From: Flavobacterium branchiicola
GTDB taxonomy: Bacteria; Bacteroidota; Bacteroidia; Flavobacteriales; Flavobacteriaceae
Length of the DNA: 64,000 nucleotides
Direction: 5' to 3'
Assembly: GCF_018383905.1 (NCBI RefSeq)
Contig: NZ_JAGYWA010000009.1
Coordinates: 62,001-126,000, forward strand
The position numbers and the translations under genes were made by a program. The stretch's first letter is position 1. The number at the start of each line of letters is the position of its first letter. The notes under the pieces were generated by a model. The model was not told the origin of the DNA. It made no database searches and was given only the letters and a program-made list of their open reading frames with translations. This document shows, one piece after another, positions 1-13,500 of the stretch.

Positions 1-1562
1 ATATGGATTTTTGTTTTGATTATCTTAAATCACTGTCGAATACCAATTTTAAAGAAATCATTTTTTCAGACAATACAACTTTACTTGATAGAACAGAAAA
101 TACACAAATCGCATTATTTATAGTAGAGTATTGTCTCGCTAAAGAGTTATTGAGAACAGGAATTAAACCCAATGCCATTATCGGACATAGTTTAGGAGAA
201 TATACTGCAGCTTGTATTGTTGGCTGCATTACAATAGAAGAGGCATTAAAACTCGTTTTTCATCGTGGCAGATTAATGGGAAACATGCCGGAAGGCGATA
301 TGATTTTGGTACGTTCTACTGAAGATGAATTAAAATCATTATTAATAGAATCAGTCTCTATATGTGCATACAATGCTGATGATAACATTGTAGTAGGCGG
401 AAAAGCAGCCGATGTAGAACAGCAATCTAAAATATTAGCGTTAAACAATATAGAGTATAAAAAGCTAAAAGTTTCACATGCCTATCATACCAAAATGATG
501 GAGAACGTGTTAGCAAGTTACGATGCGATATTATCCCAGATAAAGTTTAAAACTTTTGATGTAATGGTATTTTCTACTTATACAGGAGATGTAGTAGCAC
601 CTGAAGATTTTTGTTCGAAAGAATATTGGTTAAATCAAATTATTAATCCGGTTAAATTTTCGCATGCAGTAAAAAACGCGGTTTCTTATTTTGCTAATCC
701 GGTTTTTATTGAGATTGGCCCCGGAAATGGTTTGTCTTCTTTTGTAAAATCGATTTTTAATTATGAGGTAAGCACCGTTAATTTACTTTCAAAATCATCC
801 AGTACAGATAATTCCCTGACTAATTTTTATGAAGCAAAAGCCATTCTTTGTGCAAAAGGAGTAGTCTTTAATTTACCTGAAACCCATACGGGAAAAAGAG
901 TTCCGTTAACAGGTTATGCTTTTTCAAAGAACAGATTTTGGAAACCAAAAGTAAATGTAAGCTTTAATGATTTTCAGGAAGTAAAAGAGGGTTATCATTC
1001 TAAAAGCGAAAAATATTCAAGCGATAGATTAAGAACTTCAATTGAAATTGAGCTTGCTGGTAACGAAGTTTCAGATGAGATATTAAAGAACTTAAATAAT
1101 TTAAATACCCAATATATACAGGATATCAAAAAGCTTTTTTCGTCACAAGAAAAAGTTACAGATCGAGTTGAGGTGTTATTTAATGAGCTTTTATCAAACA
1201 GCGAAACATCAACTCAGGAAGAAATAATATTCAACCAAAAGAGAAATAGTAGTACGCTGTTTGTAGAACCGGAAACCGCTACCGAAAAAAGCATTGCTGA
1301 GTATTGGGGTAATGTTCTGGGGTATGCACCTGTAGGCATACAAGATAATTATTTTGAAGTAGGCGGAAATTCATTACTGGCTACAAAATTACTAAGCCAG
1401 TTATCTGATGAATTCGAAATCACTTTGTCTTTTAGGGATTTATCAGAATGTGCATCAATAAAAGAATTGGCAGCATTCATAGAATCAAAGAAAAGAACAC
1501 TTGATTTAGTAGAGGTTATTGATATTGAGAGTGATATTAACAATAATTATATTGAAATATGA
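1..1562 (+). CDS. Polyketide synthase, C-terminal part (AT-ACP), 5' truncated by the window edge
   Basis: The reading frame is open to the left edge and the first ATG (position 3) lies inside an acyltransferase domain, so the true start and any KS are upstream. The AT domain covers about residues 1-270 of the visible part: GHSLGEY carries the nucleophile Ser63, HAYH resembles the malonyl-type HAFH motif, and EIGPG follows. A carrier domain lies at about 425-495, with its phosphopantetheine Ser457 in GGNSL. The C-terminus ends in an acidic stretch and a short hydrophobic tail (NNYIEI), a likely docking tail for the TubC-type domain that opens the next protein. The gene overlaps the next one by four bases (ATGA type). 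It probably delivers a malonyl-extended acyl chain to the first condensation domain of the next NRPS. No KR or DH is visible in this part. Confidence 0.93.
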   Translation, partial: MDFCFDYLKSLSNTNFKEIIFSDNTTLLDRTENTQIALFIVEYCLAKELLRTGIKPNAIIGHSLGEYTAACIVGCITIEEALKLVFHRGRLMGNMPEGDMILVRSTEDELKSLLIESVSICAYNADDNIVVGGKAADVEQQSKILALNNIEYKKLKVSHAYHTKMMENVLASYDAILSQIKFKTFDVMVFSTYTGDVVAPEDFCSKEYWLNQIINPVKFSHAVKNAVSYFANPVFIEIGPGNGLSSFVKSIFNYEVSTVNLLSKSSSTDNSLTNFYEAKAILCAKGVVFNLPETHTGKRVPLTGYAFSKNRFWKPKVNVSFNDFQEVKEGYHSKSEKYSSDRLRTSIEIELAGNEVSDEILKNLNNLNTQYIQDIKKLFSSQEKVTDRVEVLFNELLSNSETSTQEEIIFNQKRNSSTLFVEPETATEKSIAEYWGNVLGYAPVGIQDNYFEVGGNSLLATKLLSQLSDEFEITLSFRDLSECASIKELAAFIESKKRTLDLVEVIDIESDINNNYIEI

Positions 1563-4500
1563 ATATAGAATTATTATTGGCCGAGTTAAGGAGTAAGAAT
1601 GTAAAACTTGCCATAAAAGACGATAAACTTATTTGTATTCTGCCTGATGCAGGTATTGATGACACTCTTTTGGGGTTACTAAAGGAGCATAAAGAAGAAT
1701 TAAAAAGAACTATACAGGAAAAAACAAATTTCAAAAAATACCAAGCTATACCCAAATCTGTAGAAATGGGGAGTTATCCTTTATCACCATCTCAAAAAAG
1801 ATTATGGATGTTAAGTCAGTTTGAGGGTGGTTCTCAGGCTTATAACATGTCGTATGCCATTAAATTGATAGGTGAGTTGCCAGTTGTAACTTTTGAGAAA
1901 TCATTTAAACAACTTATAGAACACCATGAAGTTTTAAGAACGGTATTTAAAAATGATACTGAAACGGATGAGGTAAGACAGTTTATTATTCCAGTAAACG
2001 AAATTGAATTTAAGATTACACAAGCAGATTTTTCTGCTGAATCTGATTTCGATCAAAAGTTAGGGGAGTATATCAATTATAAAATTAATGAAGAATTCAA
2101 TTTAGAAAAAGCACCTCTTGTTCGGGCATCATTAATTAAGATTGCAGATAATGAGCATATTTTTCTATTTGGAATGCATCATATTATAAGCGACGGATTA
2201 TCTATGGAATTGTTAATTTCAGAGATTGTACAGCGTTATGATAATTTATTGCAAGGAAAAGACAACAGCACTATTGCACCTTTAAAATTTCAATATAAGG
2301 ATTATGCAGTCTGGCTGAATGAAGAAATGCAAAAAGAGAAATATCTGAATGCAGAAAAATACTGGCTTAACAAATTTAAAGGCGAATTACCAATACTTAA
2401 TTTGCCTGCTTTTAAAGCAAGACCAGCTATTCAGACTTTTAACGGTGATACGCTGGAACATACATTTTCTGAAGATTTTGCCAATAAATTAAAATCGTTT
2501 TCTGAAGATAATAAAGCAACTTTATTTATGACGTTTATGGCAGGTGTAAAAGCCTTGTTATACCGTTATTCAGGTCAGGATGATATTATAGTAGGAATAC
2601 CAATTGCGGGAAGAGAACACCCTGATCTTGGAAACCAGATAGGATTATACATTAATACGCTGGTTATACGAACTCAGTTTAATGACAAAAACACGTTTGC
2701 AGAATTGCTGCAAATTGAAAAAGACAATCTAATTGCAGCCAATGAACATCAAATGTTCTCGTTTGATGAGTTGGTCAGAAAACTGAATGTTAAAAGAGAT
2801 TTAAGCCGTTCGGCTTTGTTTGATGTATTGGTAAATTTTCAAAATCAATCTCAGAATAGTTTAAATATTCAGGAAGAAATTAACGGACTAAAATTAGAAA
2901 AATACGAGTATCAAAAAAAATCATCTCAGTTTGATATTAGTTTTAATTTCTCAGAATACAACAATCAGATTACATTAAATATAGAGTACAATACAGATAT
3001 TTATGGGGCTTCATGGGCAACTAAAATAGTTACACATTTTGAAGCCCTTTTATTACAAGCTATTGCAAACAAAGAGAAATTGGTTGAACAAATTGACTTT
3101 TTGACTGATGAAGAAAAAAATCAGGTTTTAGTTCAATATAACAATACCAAAGTAGTTTATCCAAAAGATAAAACAGTTGTAGATTTATTTAGCAAACAAG
3201 TATTAGAAACGCCAAATAATATTGCCTTAAAAGATAGTTTTCAGTCTTATACCTATTCTGAACTAGATCGTTTATCCGGAAAAATTGCTAATTATCTGCG
3301 TTCTCTTCGTGGTGAAGAGGATAAATCTCCTATTGCAGTTTTAATGAACAGATCATCAGGAATGGTTGCCGTTTTATTAGGAATATTAAAATCAGGGCGA
3401 CCTTATATTACGCTTGATCCTATATTTCCCGAAGAAAGATTAAACTACATTATAAACAATAGCGAGGTTAAAATTGTAATTAGTGCAGAAGAATACAGCC
3501 ATATTGGTAAAGAAGTAGAAACAACTATAAAATCAGAAGATTTATTTGCTAAAATCACTGATTTTAAAGAAACGATTGCAGCAATTACGGTTCCGCAAGA
3601 TACAGCTTATATCATTTATACATCAGGTTCTACAGGAAACCCGAAAGGAGTTGAAATTGGTCATCAGTCACTCGTCAATTTCCTGACAAGTATTCAGCAA
3701 AAACCGGGTATTGGCGTAAATGATATTTTATTTTCGGTGACAACTTATTCTTTTGATATTTCGATATTAGAATTTTTTGTTCCGATAATTTCAGGAGCAA
3801 CTTTATATGTAGCCGAACAGGAAATTTTGGTAAACCCAGATTCTATAATTCAAAAAATAGAAGAAATAAAGCCTACCGTACTTCAGGCAACCCCAAGTTT
3901 TTATCAGATGTTGTTTAATGCTGACTGGCAAGGAAGTAAAGCTTTAAAAGTGCTGTGCGGAGGAGATTTACTAAACGAAGAATTAGCTAAAAAATTAGTT
4001 GCTGCCTGCTCTGAAGTATGGAATATGTACGGACCAACTGAAACAACGATTTGGTCGAGTTTAAAACAAATTGAATTTCCTAAAGATGCTTCAAACATTG
4101 GAAAACCTATAAACAACACACAATTTTATTTATTAGATAAATATCTAAAAACAAGCCCGCTAGGTTCTGTTGGAGGAATTTATATTGGTGGTGACGGTTT
4201 AGCAAAAGGATATTATAAAAATGAGATTTTAACGAAAGAAAAGTTCATCAAAAGTCCTTTTAGCGAAAGCGAATTTATATATGAAACAGGTGATTTAGGA
4301 AAATGGAATGAAAAAGGAGAGATTCAGTTTTTAGGCAGAAACGATAATCAGGTTAAAATAAGAGGCTATCGTATAGAACTTGGAGATATAGAAACAGCTC
4401 TTTCTCAATATTCAAAAGATCTAAAAGAGGTCGTGGTTGTGGCAAGGGAATTAAATGCAGAAAAAGCATTAGTGGTCTATTATGTCTCTGAAAATAATAT

Positions 4501-7500
4501 AGAAAAAACAGCATTACGTACCTATCTGCAAGGAAAACTGCCGGAATATATGGTTCCGAATATTTATGTTGCTCTTGAAAGTCTGCCGTTAACACCAAAT
4601 GGAAAAATAGATCGTAAAAGTTTACCAGGTATTGCTAATGAAGATATTACCAGAAAGGAATATGTTGCACCAACAAACGAAACAGAACAAATTGTAGCAG
4701 AGATCTGGCAAAGACTTTTAAATCTTGAAACAATAGGTAGTACAGACGATTTTTTTGAACTGGGAGGACATAGTATTTTATTGACCAGATTGTTGACTGA
4801 ATATCAAAAAATATTTAGGATATCTGTAAACTTAAAAGCTCTCTATGTAAATACAAGTTTAAAAGATCATGCCGTTCTTATTAATGAATCAAAAAAAGAA
4901 AAAAGTGTTGCAGTAATAGAAATTGAAAAATTAGCAGATCAAAAACATTACGATTTATCTCCGTCTCAGGTTCGTTATTGGTTGCTATATAAAATTCAGG
5001 AAAAATCTCAGGAATTCAATATCTACAGTACACAACAATTACCAGCAGATTTAAATATTCAGGCTTTTGAAAAAGCATTTAATAAGCTTGTCGAGCGTCA
5101 TGAAATCTTAAGAACCGTATTTACGGAAGATAGCGGTATTCCAAAACAAAAAGTATTGTCACATATTCCTGTAACAATTCCGGCTTTTACAAAAGATTCA
5201 GAAATCAGGAATGAGATATTTGATCACGAATTTGATCTGGAAGCCTATCCGCTTTTCAAAGTGGGTATTCTTGAAAACGAGGCATCACATACTTTATATT
5301 TTAATATACACCATATCATTAGCGATGGTTGGTCTATAGATGTTATTTCCAGAGATTTAATGCATATCTATAATGCCGTTATTGCAGAAGAAAATGCAAA
5401 TTTACCAGAGCTGCCAATACAATATAAAGATTATGCAGCATGGCAAAACAATCAGTTGCAATCTTCGGGGGTAAGTAGTTATGAAACGTATTGGAAAGAA
5501 AAACTTTCAGGGTCATTACCCTATTTGCAATTGCCATCTGATTATGCCTCAAAAATAAAAACCAACTCGTCAACTTCTTCTTCCTACACCGTTTATCTTG
5601 ATGCTGTACAGAAGAAAAAAATTGATAAACTATCAAAAGAAAGCAGCATTAGTAGTTTTGCGCTATTTGTTGCAACACTAAAAATCTTATTATTCAGACT
5701 TACTGCCGAAGAAGATATCATTATAGGGATTCCTGCAGCAAACAGAAATCATTACCAATTAAAAGACTTAGTAGGTTGTTTTATTAATACACTTGTTTTA
5801 AGAGACAGAATAAATGAAAATGATTCATTTTTAGTGTGGTTACAACAAGTAAATGAAACATTAATAAATGCCTTAGCAAATCAAAATTACCCGTTCGAAA
5901 AATTGTTGGAACTTATTAAAGTTACCAGCGAGGACAATCGTTTTCCGTTATGTCCGGTATTTATTAATATGCTGGATTTTGATTTAGAAAGCACTCAAAC
6001 GATTACAGATTTTAATCCAATTCATAAAACATTAGAATCTTCTCCAAAATTTGATTTAGAATGTTACGTAAAAACTTTTTCAAACGGGTATGTGATCAAT
6101 TGTGTTTACGATCATAATCTGTTTAAAAAAGAAACGATAGAATATTGGATAGAAGCTTATTTAAGCATTATTGATCAGGTTGTTGAAAATGAGCAAGATG
6201 CTGTAAATACGATAAGAATATTTGAAAATTATATCCCACAAGCAGAAGATTTAAAACCAGCCAATAGTTTTGACTATTTTGAAAGTATTGAGATTGAACA
6301 AAGTATAGCACAACGATTCGAAAAACAAGCACAACGATTTCCTGATCGCATAGCTGTATATGCCAATCAGGTGAGTCTTACTTATACCCAACTGAATAAT
6401 AGTGCGAATTATTTAGCTACACAAATACAGGAAAAAACGAATCCTGAAACAAGACGTATTGCATTGCTTTTAAATCACAACGAAACTTGTGTTATAGGTA
6501 TGCTTGGAGTTCTAAAAGCAGGATATACCTATGTGCCAATAGACGCTAATAGTCCGTTGAGCAGGATACAATATATAATGGAAGATTCAGGATGTAAACA
6601 TCTTGTTTGTAATGCAACTACTATTGATGTAGCGCATCAATTAGTAAAAGATGTGCCGGAATTAGCTATTATTAAAATAGAAGATGATTATAATCTTCCT
6701 GAAATTGCAAATATTGAGCAGGTTATAAATTCAGATACAGAAGCTTATATATTATATACTTCCGGTTCAACAGGATTGCCAAAAGGTGTTATTCAAAGCC
6801 AAAGAAATGTACTTCATTTCATTAGAGTTTATACCAATAATATTCACATTGCAATTGACGACAATTTAAGTGTTTTCTCTACTTATACATTCGATGCTTC
6901 TGTAAAAGATATTTACGGAGCCATCCTGAACGGAGCTACAGTTAGTATCTATGATATAGTTGAGAATGGTTTAGAGACACTTCCGCAATGGTTGCTGGAT
7001 CAAAACATTTCGGTAATACATATGGTGCCAACGATTTACAGAAATTTTCTGAAAGGTCTGGCAAAGAATGAGATTCTGCCTAACATAAGATTAATTGATC
7101 TTGGAGGAGAATCATGTCATAAAACTGATTTTGATCTATTTCAGGAACACTTTGCCGAAGGTGCATTTTTAGTAAATGATTATGGACCAACAGAATCTAC
7201 TATTGTTGCTCAAAAATTCTTAAACCATAAGTCTCAGTTAACGAGAAATAATGTGCCTTTGGGTAAAGCCGTAGTCGACACAGAAATTTTTCTTTTAGAT
7301 GAAAACAACAATCGAAAAGGCGTTTATCAAACAGGAGAAATTGTTTTCAGGAGCGATTATCTTTCGCTAGGATATTTAAATAGAGAAGAACTGACCAGTA
7401 AAGCTTTTGTAAGTGGTTTTGAATCACAAAATAAAAGAATATATAAATCAGGTGATGTTGGAAAAATGCTTCCTACAGGAGAAATTGAATTTCTTCAGCG

Positions 7501-10500
7501 TAAAGATTCTCAGGTAAAACTAAATGGTTTAAGAATCGAATTATCTGAAATCGAGTATCAGCTGGAACAAATTGGTTCTATAAAAAAAGCTGTAGTACTA
7601 GTTAAGGAAGTACAGGATATCAGCTATATTACAGCATACATAAAAGTCAATGAAAATCAGGAAATTAATGAGGTAAAAGTACTTTTGGGAGCAATATTGC
7701 CCAAATATATGATCCCGTCAATTTATCTTGTCCTGGAAGAATTTCCTTTAACAAGAACAGGAAAAATAGATCGAAATGCATTACCAAACCCAGTGCTTTC
7801 TGATTTAAGAAAAGTAGTATACGTTGCACCTAAAAATGAACTCGAAAACCAACTTGTTACAATCTGGGCAGAAACCCTAAACTTAAATTTTGAAGCAGTT
7901 GGAACCGAAAATAGTTTCTTTGAATTAGGCGGACATAGTTTAGTAGTGTCTCAGGTTATCAACAGGATACACAAACAATTAAACAAGCAAATCACATTCA
8001 GGGAATTTTTCTCGAACCCGACGATTCAGTTATTATCAGCAAAACTGAAAGAGGATAATTTTGTAACCATTCCAAATGCTCCTTTTCAGGAAAGTTATGC
8101 CTTATCGGCTTCTCAAAAAAGATTATGGATATTAAGTCAGTTCGAAGGTGGTTCGCAAGCCTACAACATGTCTTATGCAGTAAAGCTAAAAGGAGACTTA
8201 GATTCAGTTCTGTTTCATAAAGCTTTCAGAGCTCTAATAGATCGTCACGAAGTTTTAAGAACACTGTTTAAATACGATATAAAAACGGAAGAGGTACGCC
8301 AATTTATTTTGCCAGTTGACGAAATAAACCCGGAATTTGATACCATTCAATTAAAATCAGGCTCAGCATTAGAAAACGAAATCGAAATTGATGATTATTT
8401 TCAAACCAGATGTAATGAGGCATTTAATTTGGAAAAAGCGCCTCTTTTAAGAAGTGGTATCATTGAAATAAAAGATCAGGAACATATTTTGTTTTTATCC
8501 ATACATCACATTATTAGCGACGGTTGGTCTATGGAACTAATTGTAAAAGAGATTGTTCTGATTTACAATTCTCTAATTCAGGGGGAAGATATAAATCTAC
8601 CGGAATTAAAAATTCAATATAAGGATTACGCAGCCTGGTTAAATAGTGAAGTAGAAAAAGAAAAATATAAAGTTTCAGAACAGTACTGGTTAGAACAATT
8701 CTCAGGAACCATTCCGGTATTAGAGCTGCCTGCATTTAGGAATCGTCCGTTGGTTAAAACCTATAACGGAGATTATGCCAGCCATAGTTTTTCATCAGAT
8801 TTATTAAAAAAACTACATGCTTTTTCCAGTAAACACGATGTCACATTATTTATGACTTTACTAACAGGTATTAATGTCTTGTTAAGTAAATACAGTGGTC
8901 AGGATGATATTATTATCGGGACGCCGGTTGCAGGAAGAGATCATGCTGATTTAGAGAATCAAATTGGGATTTACCTGAATACACTGGCTTTGAGAACTAC
9001 TATCAATTCAGATGATGATGTATTAGAACTATTGGATTTTGAGAAAAAAATGATCCTTTCAGCCTACGAAAATCAAAATTATCCTTTTGATGAAATGGTA
9101 GAAAAACTGGAATTAAAGCGTGATACAAGCAGATCAGCGTTATTTGATGTAATGATCGTTTTGCAAAGCCAGTCTAAATTATCCGGTTTTAATAATGATA
9201 ATCAGGGATTGACCAATATAGAAGTAGAAAGATATAATCTTAAACGCGAAGTTTCAAAATTTGATTTAACATTTGAGTTTGTAGAAGAAAGTAATCTTTT
9301 ACTAAGAATTAACTACAATACAGACCTCTACGATAGTTCATTTATAGACCGATTGATTCAGCATTTTGAAATAATTATTTCAAAAATAATTGATGCACCT
9401 AAAGAAAAAATTAAAAATATAGATTATCTGCCAGCTGCGGAAAAAGCTAAGGTTTTATTTGATTTTAATGCAACCAAAGTTGATTATTCAAAAGAAGAGA
9501 CTATTGTTACATTATTTGAAGATCAGGTTAAAAAAACACCAGATGATATTGCGTTAGTATTTGATGAAGTTAGATTGACTTATGCTCAGTTTAATGCAAA
9601 GGCAAACCAATTTGCAAGCTATTTAAAAAGAAAATACAATGTGCAAGCTCACGATAAAGTTGGTATAAAACAAGACAGAAGCGAAACATTAGTATTATCC
9701 ATATTAGCGGTTTTAAAGTCAGGCGGAGCTTATGTTCCGATAGATTCTGCATATCCGCAGGAAAGAATTGATTTTATAGAAAAAGACAGTAATTGTAAAG
9801 TAATCATTGATGCTGCCGAATGGAATAATTTTGTTCTGGAATCAGAGAACTATGCGGTTGGCAATTTAGATCAAAAAGCAGCTCCTGAAAATTCAGCTTA
9901 TGTAATTTATACTTCGGGTTCTACAGGAAATCCAAAAGGAGTTGATATTGCTCATGCATCGCTGGCGAATTACCTTCTTTGGGGAAGAGACTACTATTCA
10001 GCAAACGGATCACGAAGTCTGGATTTTGGTTTATTTACATCGCTTTCTTTTGATTTAACGGTTACCAGTTTGTTTTTACCAATAATAAGCGGAGGAACTT
10101 TAACAGTTTTTGAAACTACAGGTGATATTTCAAAACTGCTTACAGCTTATTTAAGCAGTGATATAACCAGCATAAAACTAACACCTGCACACATTAGTAT
10201 TTTAGAGAGTCTGGATTTATCAGCAACAGCTGTAGAATTGGCTGTAGTAGGAGGAGAAGCATTATTGGAAAACCAGGTAAAAATTCTTAAAAACCTAAAT
10301 CCAAATATCCGAATCATCAACGAATACGGGCCTACAGAAGCTACCGTAGGATGTATTGTTTATGATATTAAAGATGCTCAGGAAACAGTTTTGATAGGTA
10401 AACCAATTGCTAATACACAAATTTATATTTTGGATGAATCCCATAATCCATCTGCAATAGGTGTTACAGGAGAGCTATATATTGCCGGTAACGGATTAGC

Positions 10501-13500
10501 GCGAGGTTATATCAATCGTCCTGAATTAATGGCTGAAAAATTCATAACCAATCCTTTTAATAAAGAGGTTTTAATGTATAAAACCGGCGATTTGGGAAGA
10601 TGGTTGCCTAATGGAAATATTGATTATACAGGACGTATAGACGATCAGGTAAAAATTCGAGGATATAGAATAGAATTGGGCGAATTAGAAAACCGTCTTT
10701 CAAAGATTGCAGGAATCAGCCATTCTGTTGTAGCAGTAAAAGATGATAAAAAGGAAAAATATCTGGTAGCTTATTATGTAGCTGAAACCATATTAGATAA
10801 AATCTTGATTCAGAAAGAATTGAGTGAAGTGTTGCCAGATTATATGCTTCCGGGATATTACATTCAATTGCAGGCAATTCCACTGACAACAAACGGAAAA
10901 GTCGATAAAAAAGCATTGCCGGATACAACAACCGGAGATCTTATTCGTAAAGAATATATTGCTGCCAGAAATAGTACAGAACAACAAGTTACAGAAATTT
11001 GGCAGGATGTTTTAAAAATAAATAAAATAGGTATTAAAGATAATTTCTTTGAACTGGGAGGTCATAGTTTAACACTTATAAAGGTGGTGAACCAACTAAA
11101 CAGACAATTATCAAAAAATATCAGTATTACTGAATTTTTCCAGACTCCAACAATTGAAGGAATTGCCCGTAAACTGGAAGGATTTACGTACCAGGCAATT
11201 GAAAATGTGCCGGATTCAGATCATTATCCGTTAACGGCGTCTCAGTTAAGATTTTGGATATTGAGTCAGTTTGCACAGGCTTCGTTGGCTTATAATATAC
11301 CGGCTACGGTTTTGTTTAAGGGGGATTTAGACATTCAAAAACTGGAACAATCTTTTCAAGTATTAATAGCACGTCATGAAATTTTGCGAACTTTTTTTAG
11401 AAGTAATGATAAAGGCGATGTTCATCAGTACATCGTGCCAGCAGCTTCTTTAGAATTTTCTATTACAAGAGAAGATTTTAGTTCCTTAAGCGATTCTGAG
11501 CAAGCAGTAAAAGCCTATTTGCATCATAAGAATTCTGAAGCATTTGATTTAGAAAAAGCACCACTTTTAAGAAGTGCTATTATTAAAACAAACAAAAAAG
11601 AACATGTTTTCTATTTATCCATGCATCATATAATAAGTGATGGCTGGTCGATGGAATTAATGATAAAAGAGATTGTGGTGATCTATAATTCTTTGGTACA
11701 GGATAAAAATATAGAATTACCAGAGTTAAAAATTCAATACAAAGATTATGCAGCCTGGTTAAATAATGGAGTACAAAAAGAGAAATACAAAGTATCTGAG
11801 CAGTATTGGTTACAGCAACTTTCAGGAACAATTCCGGTATTAGAGTTACCTGTATTTAAAAACCGCCCATTAATAAAAACCTATAATGGTAATGATATCA
11901 CGTATACTTTTCCTAAGGATGTATTCAAAAAATTAAAGGTTTTTTCTAATAAGTATGATGCAACCTTATTTATGACCTTAGTAACCAGCATCAATGCTTT
12001 ATTGAGCAGATACAGTGGTCAGGATGATATTATAATTGGTACACCGGTTGCAGGAAGAGATCATGTTGATCTTGAAAATCAGATAGGACTTTACCTGAAC
12101 ACATTGGTTTTAAGAACAAGTATTCATAAAGATTCAAGTGTATTAGAATTACTTGAATTCGAAAAGAAAATGATTTTGGCTGCTTATGAAAATCAGAATT
12201 ATCCATTTGATGAACTGGTTGAAAAATTACAGTTAAAAAGAGATACAAGCAGATCGGCATTGTTTGATGTTATGGTAGTTTTACAAAACCAGTCTAGTGC
12301 CGCAAATTCAAAAAGTGATGACCTTGAACTTGCCAATTTAGAGGTAGAAAACTACACATTAAAAAGAGATATTTCAAAATTTGATTTAACATTTGAATTC
12401 AGAGAAGAAGAGAGCTTATCCCTAAGAATTAACTACAATACAGATATTTATGATCAGGGATTTATAGAGCGATTAATTCAGCATCTTGAAATAATAGTTG
12501 CAACAATGATTGATTCTCCGGAAGAAAAAATACAGCACATTAATTACTTAACAGCCGGTGAAAAAAATCAAATCGAATTAGACTACAATGCTGCTATAGT
12601 AGAAAATCCAAAAGGAAAAAGTATTGTTGATTTATTTGAAGAACAGGTTAAAAATACACCTGATGAAACAGCATTAGTATTTGATGAGGTAAAATTAACA
12701 TATAAACAGCTTAATGAAGAGGCAAATCAATTCGGGGCTTATTTAACAGATAAATTCAATGCACAACCGGAAGATCTTTTTGGAATTAAATTAGACCGAA
12801 GCGAAAAACTAATAATCATATTGTTAGGGGTATTAAAATCCGGAGCAGCTTACTTACCGCTAGATTCAGGTTACCCACAGGAAAGGCTTGATTATATTGA
12901 GAAAGACAGTAATTGTAAAGCAGTTATTACTGAAAAGGAATGGAAAGAGTTTTATTCAGAATCAAAAAACTATCCGCTTGATAATTTACAAAGAAATGCT
13001 TCTTTAAACCATACGGCATATGTAATCTATACGTCAGGATCAACAGGAAACCCAAAAGGTGTGGTAATTGAACATGCCGGAATTGTAAATACGATTTTAT
13101 CTCAAATTGATATTTTTGGTATTAAGGAGTGCAAAAACAGTTTACAATTTGCCTCATTTTCTTTTGATGCTTCTGTTTCTGAGATTTTTATTACGCTATT
13201 ATCCGGAAATACACTTTTTGTTTTAAACGAAGAAACACGCAAAGATGTAAAATTGCTGGAAAAATACATCGTAGAGAATAAAATCGAAATTGCTACAATT
13301 CCGCCGGCACTTTTTAAATTAATAGAAGTAAACAAGCTAAAGGATTTAAAAGTACTTGTAACTGCCGGCGAAGCTGCAGTTTATGAAAAAGTAGTCGAGT
13401 ATTTAAATCACGGTACTTTCTTTAATGCATACGGTCCAACAGAAACCAGTATTTGCGCCACCATTTTTAAAATTGAAAAAGGAACGAAGTTAAGTTTTAC

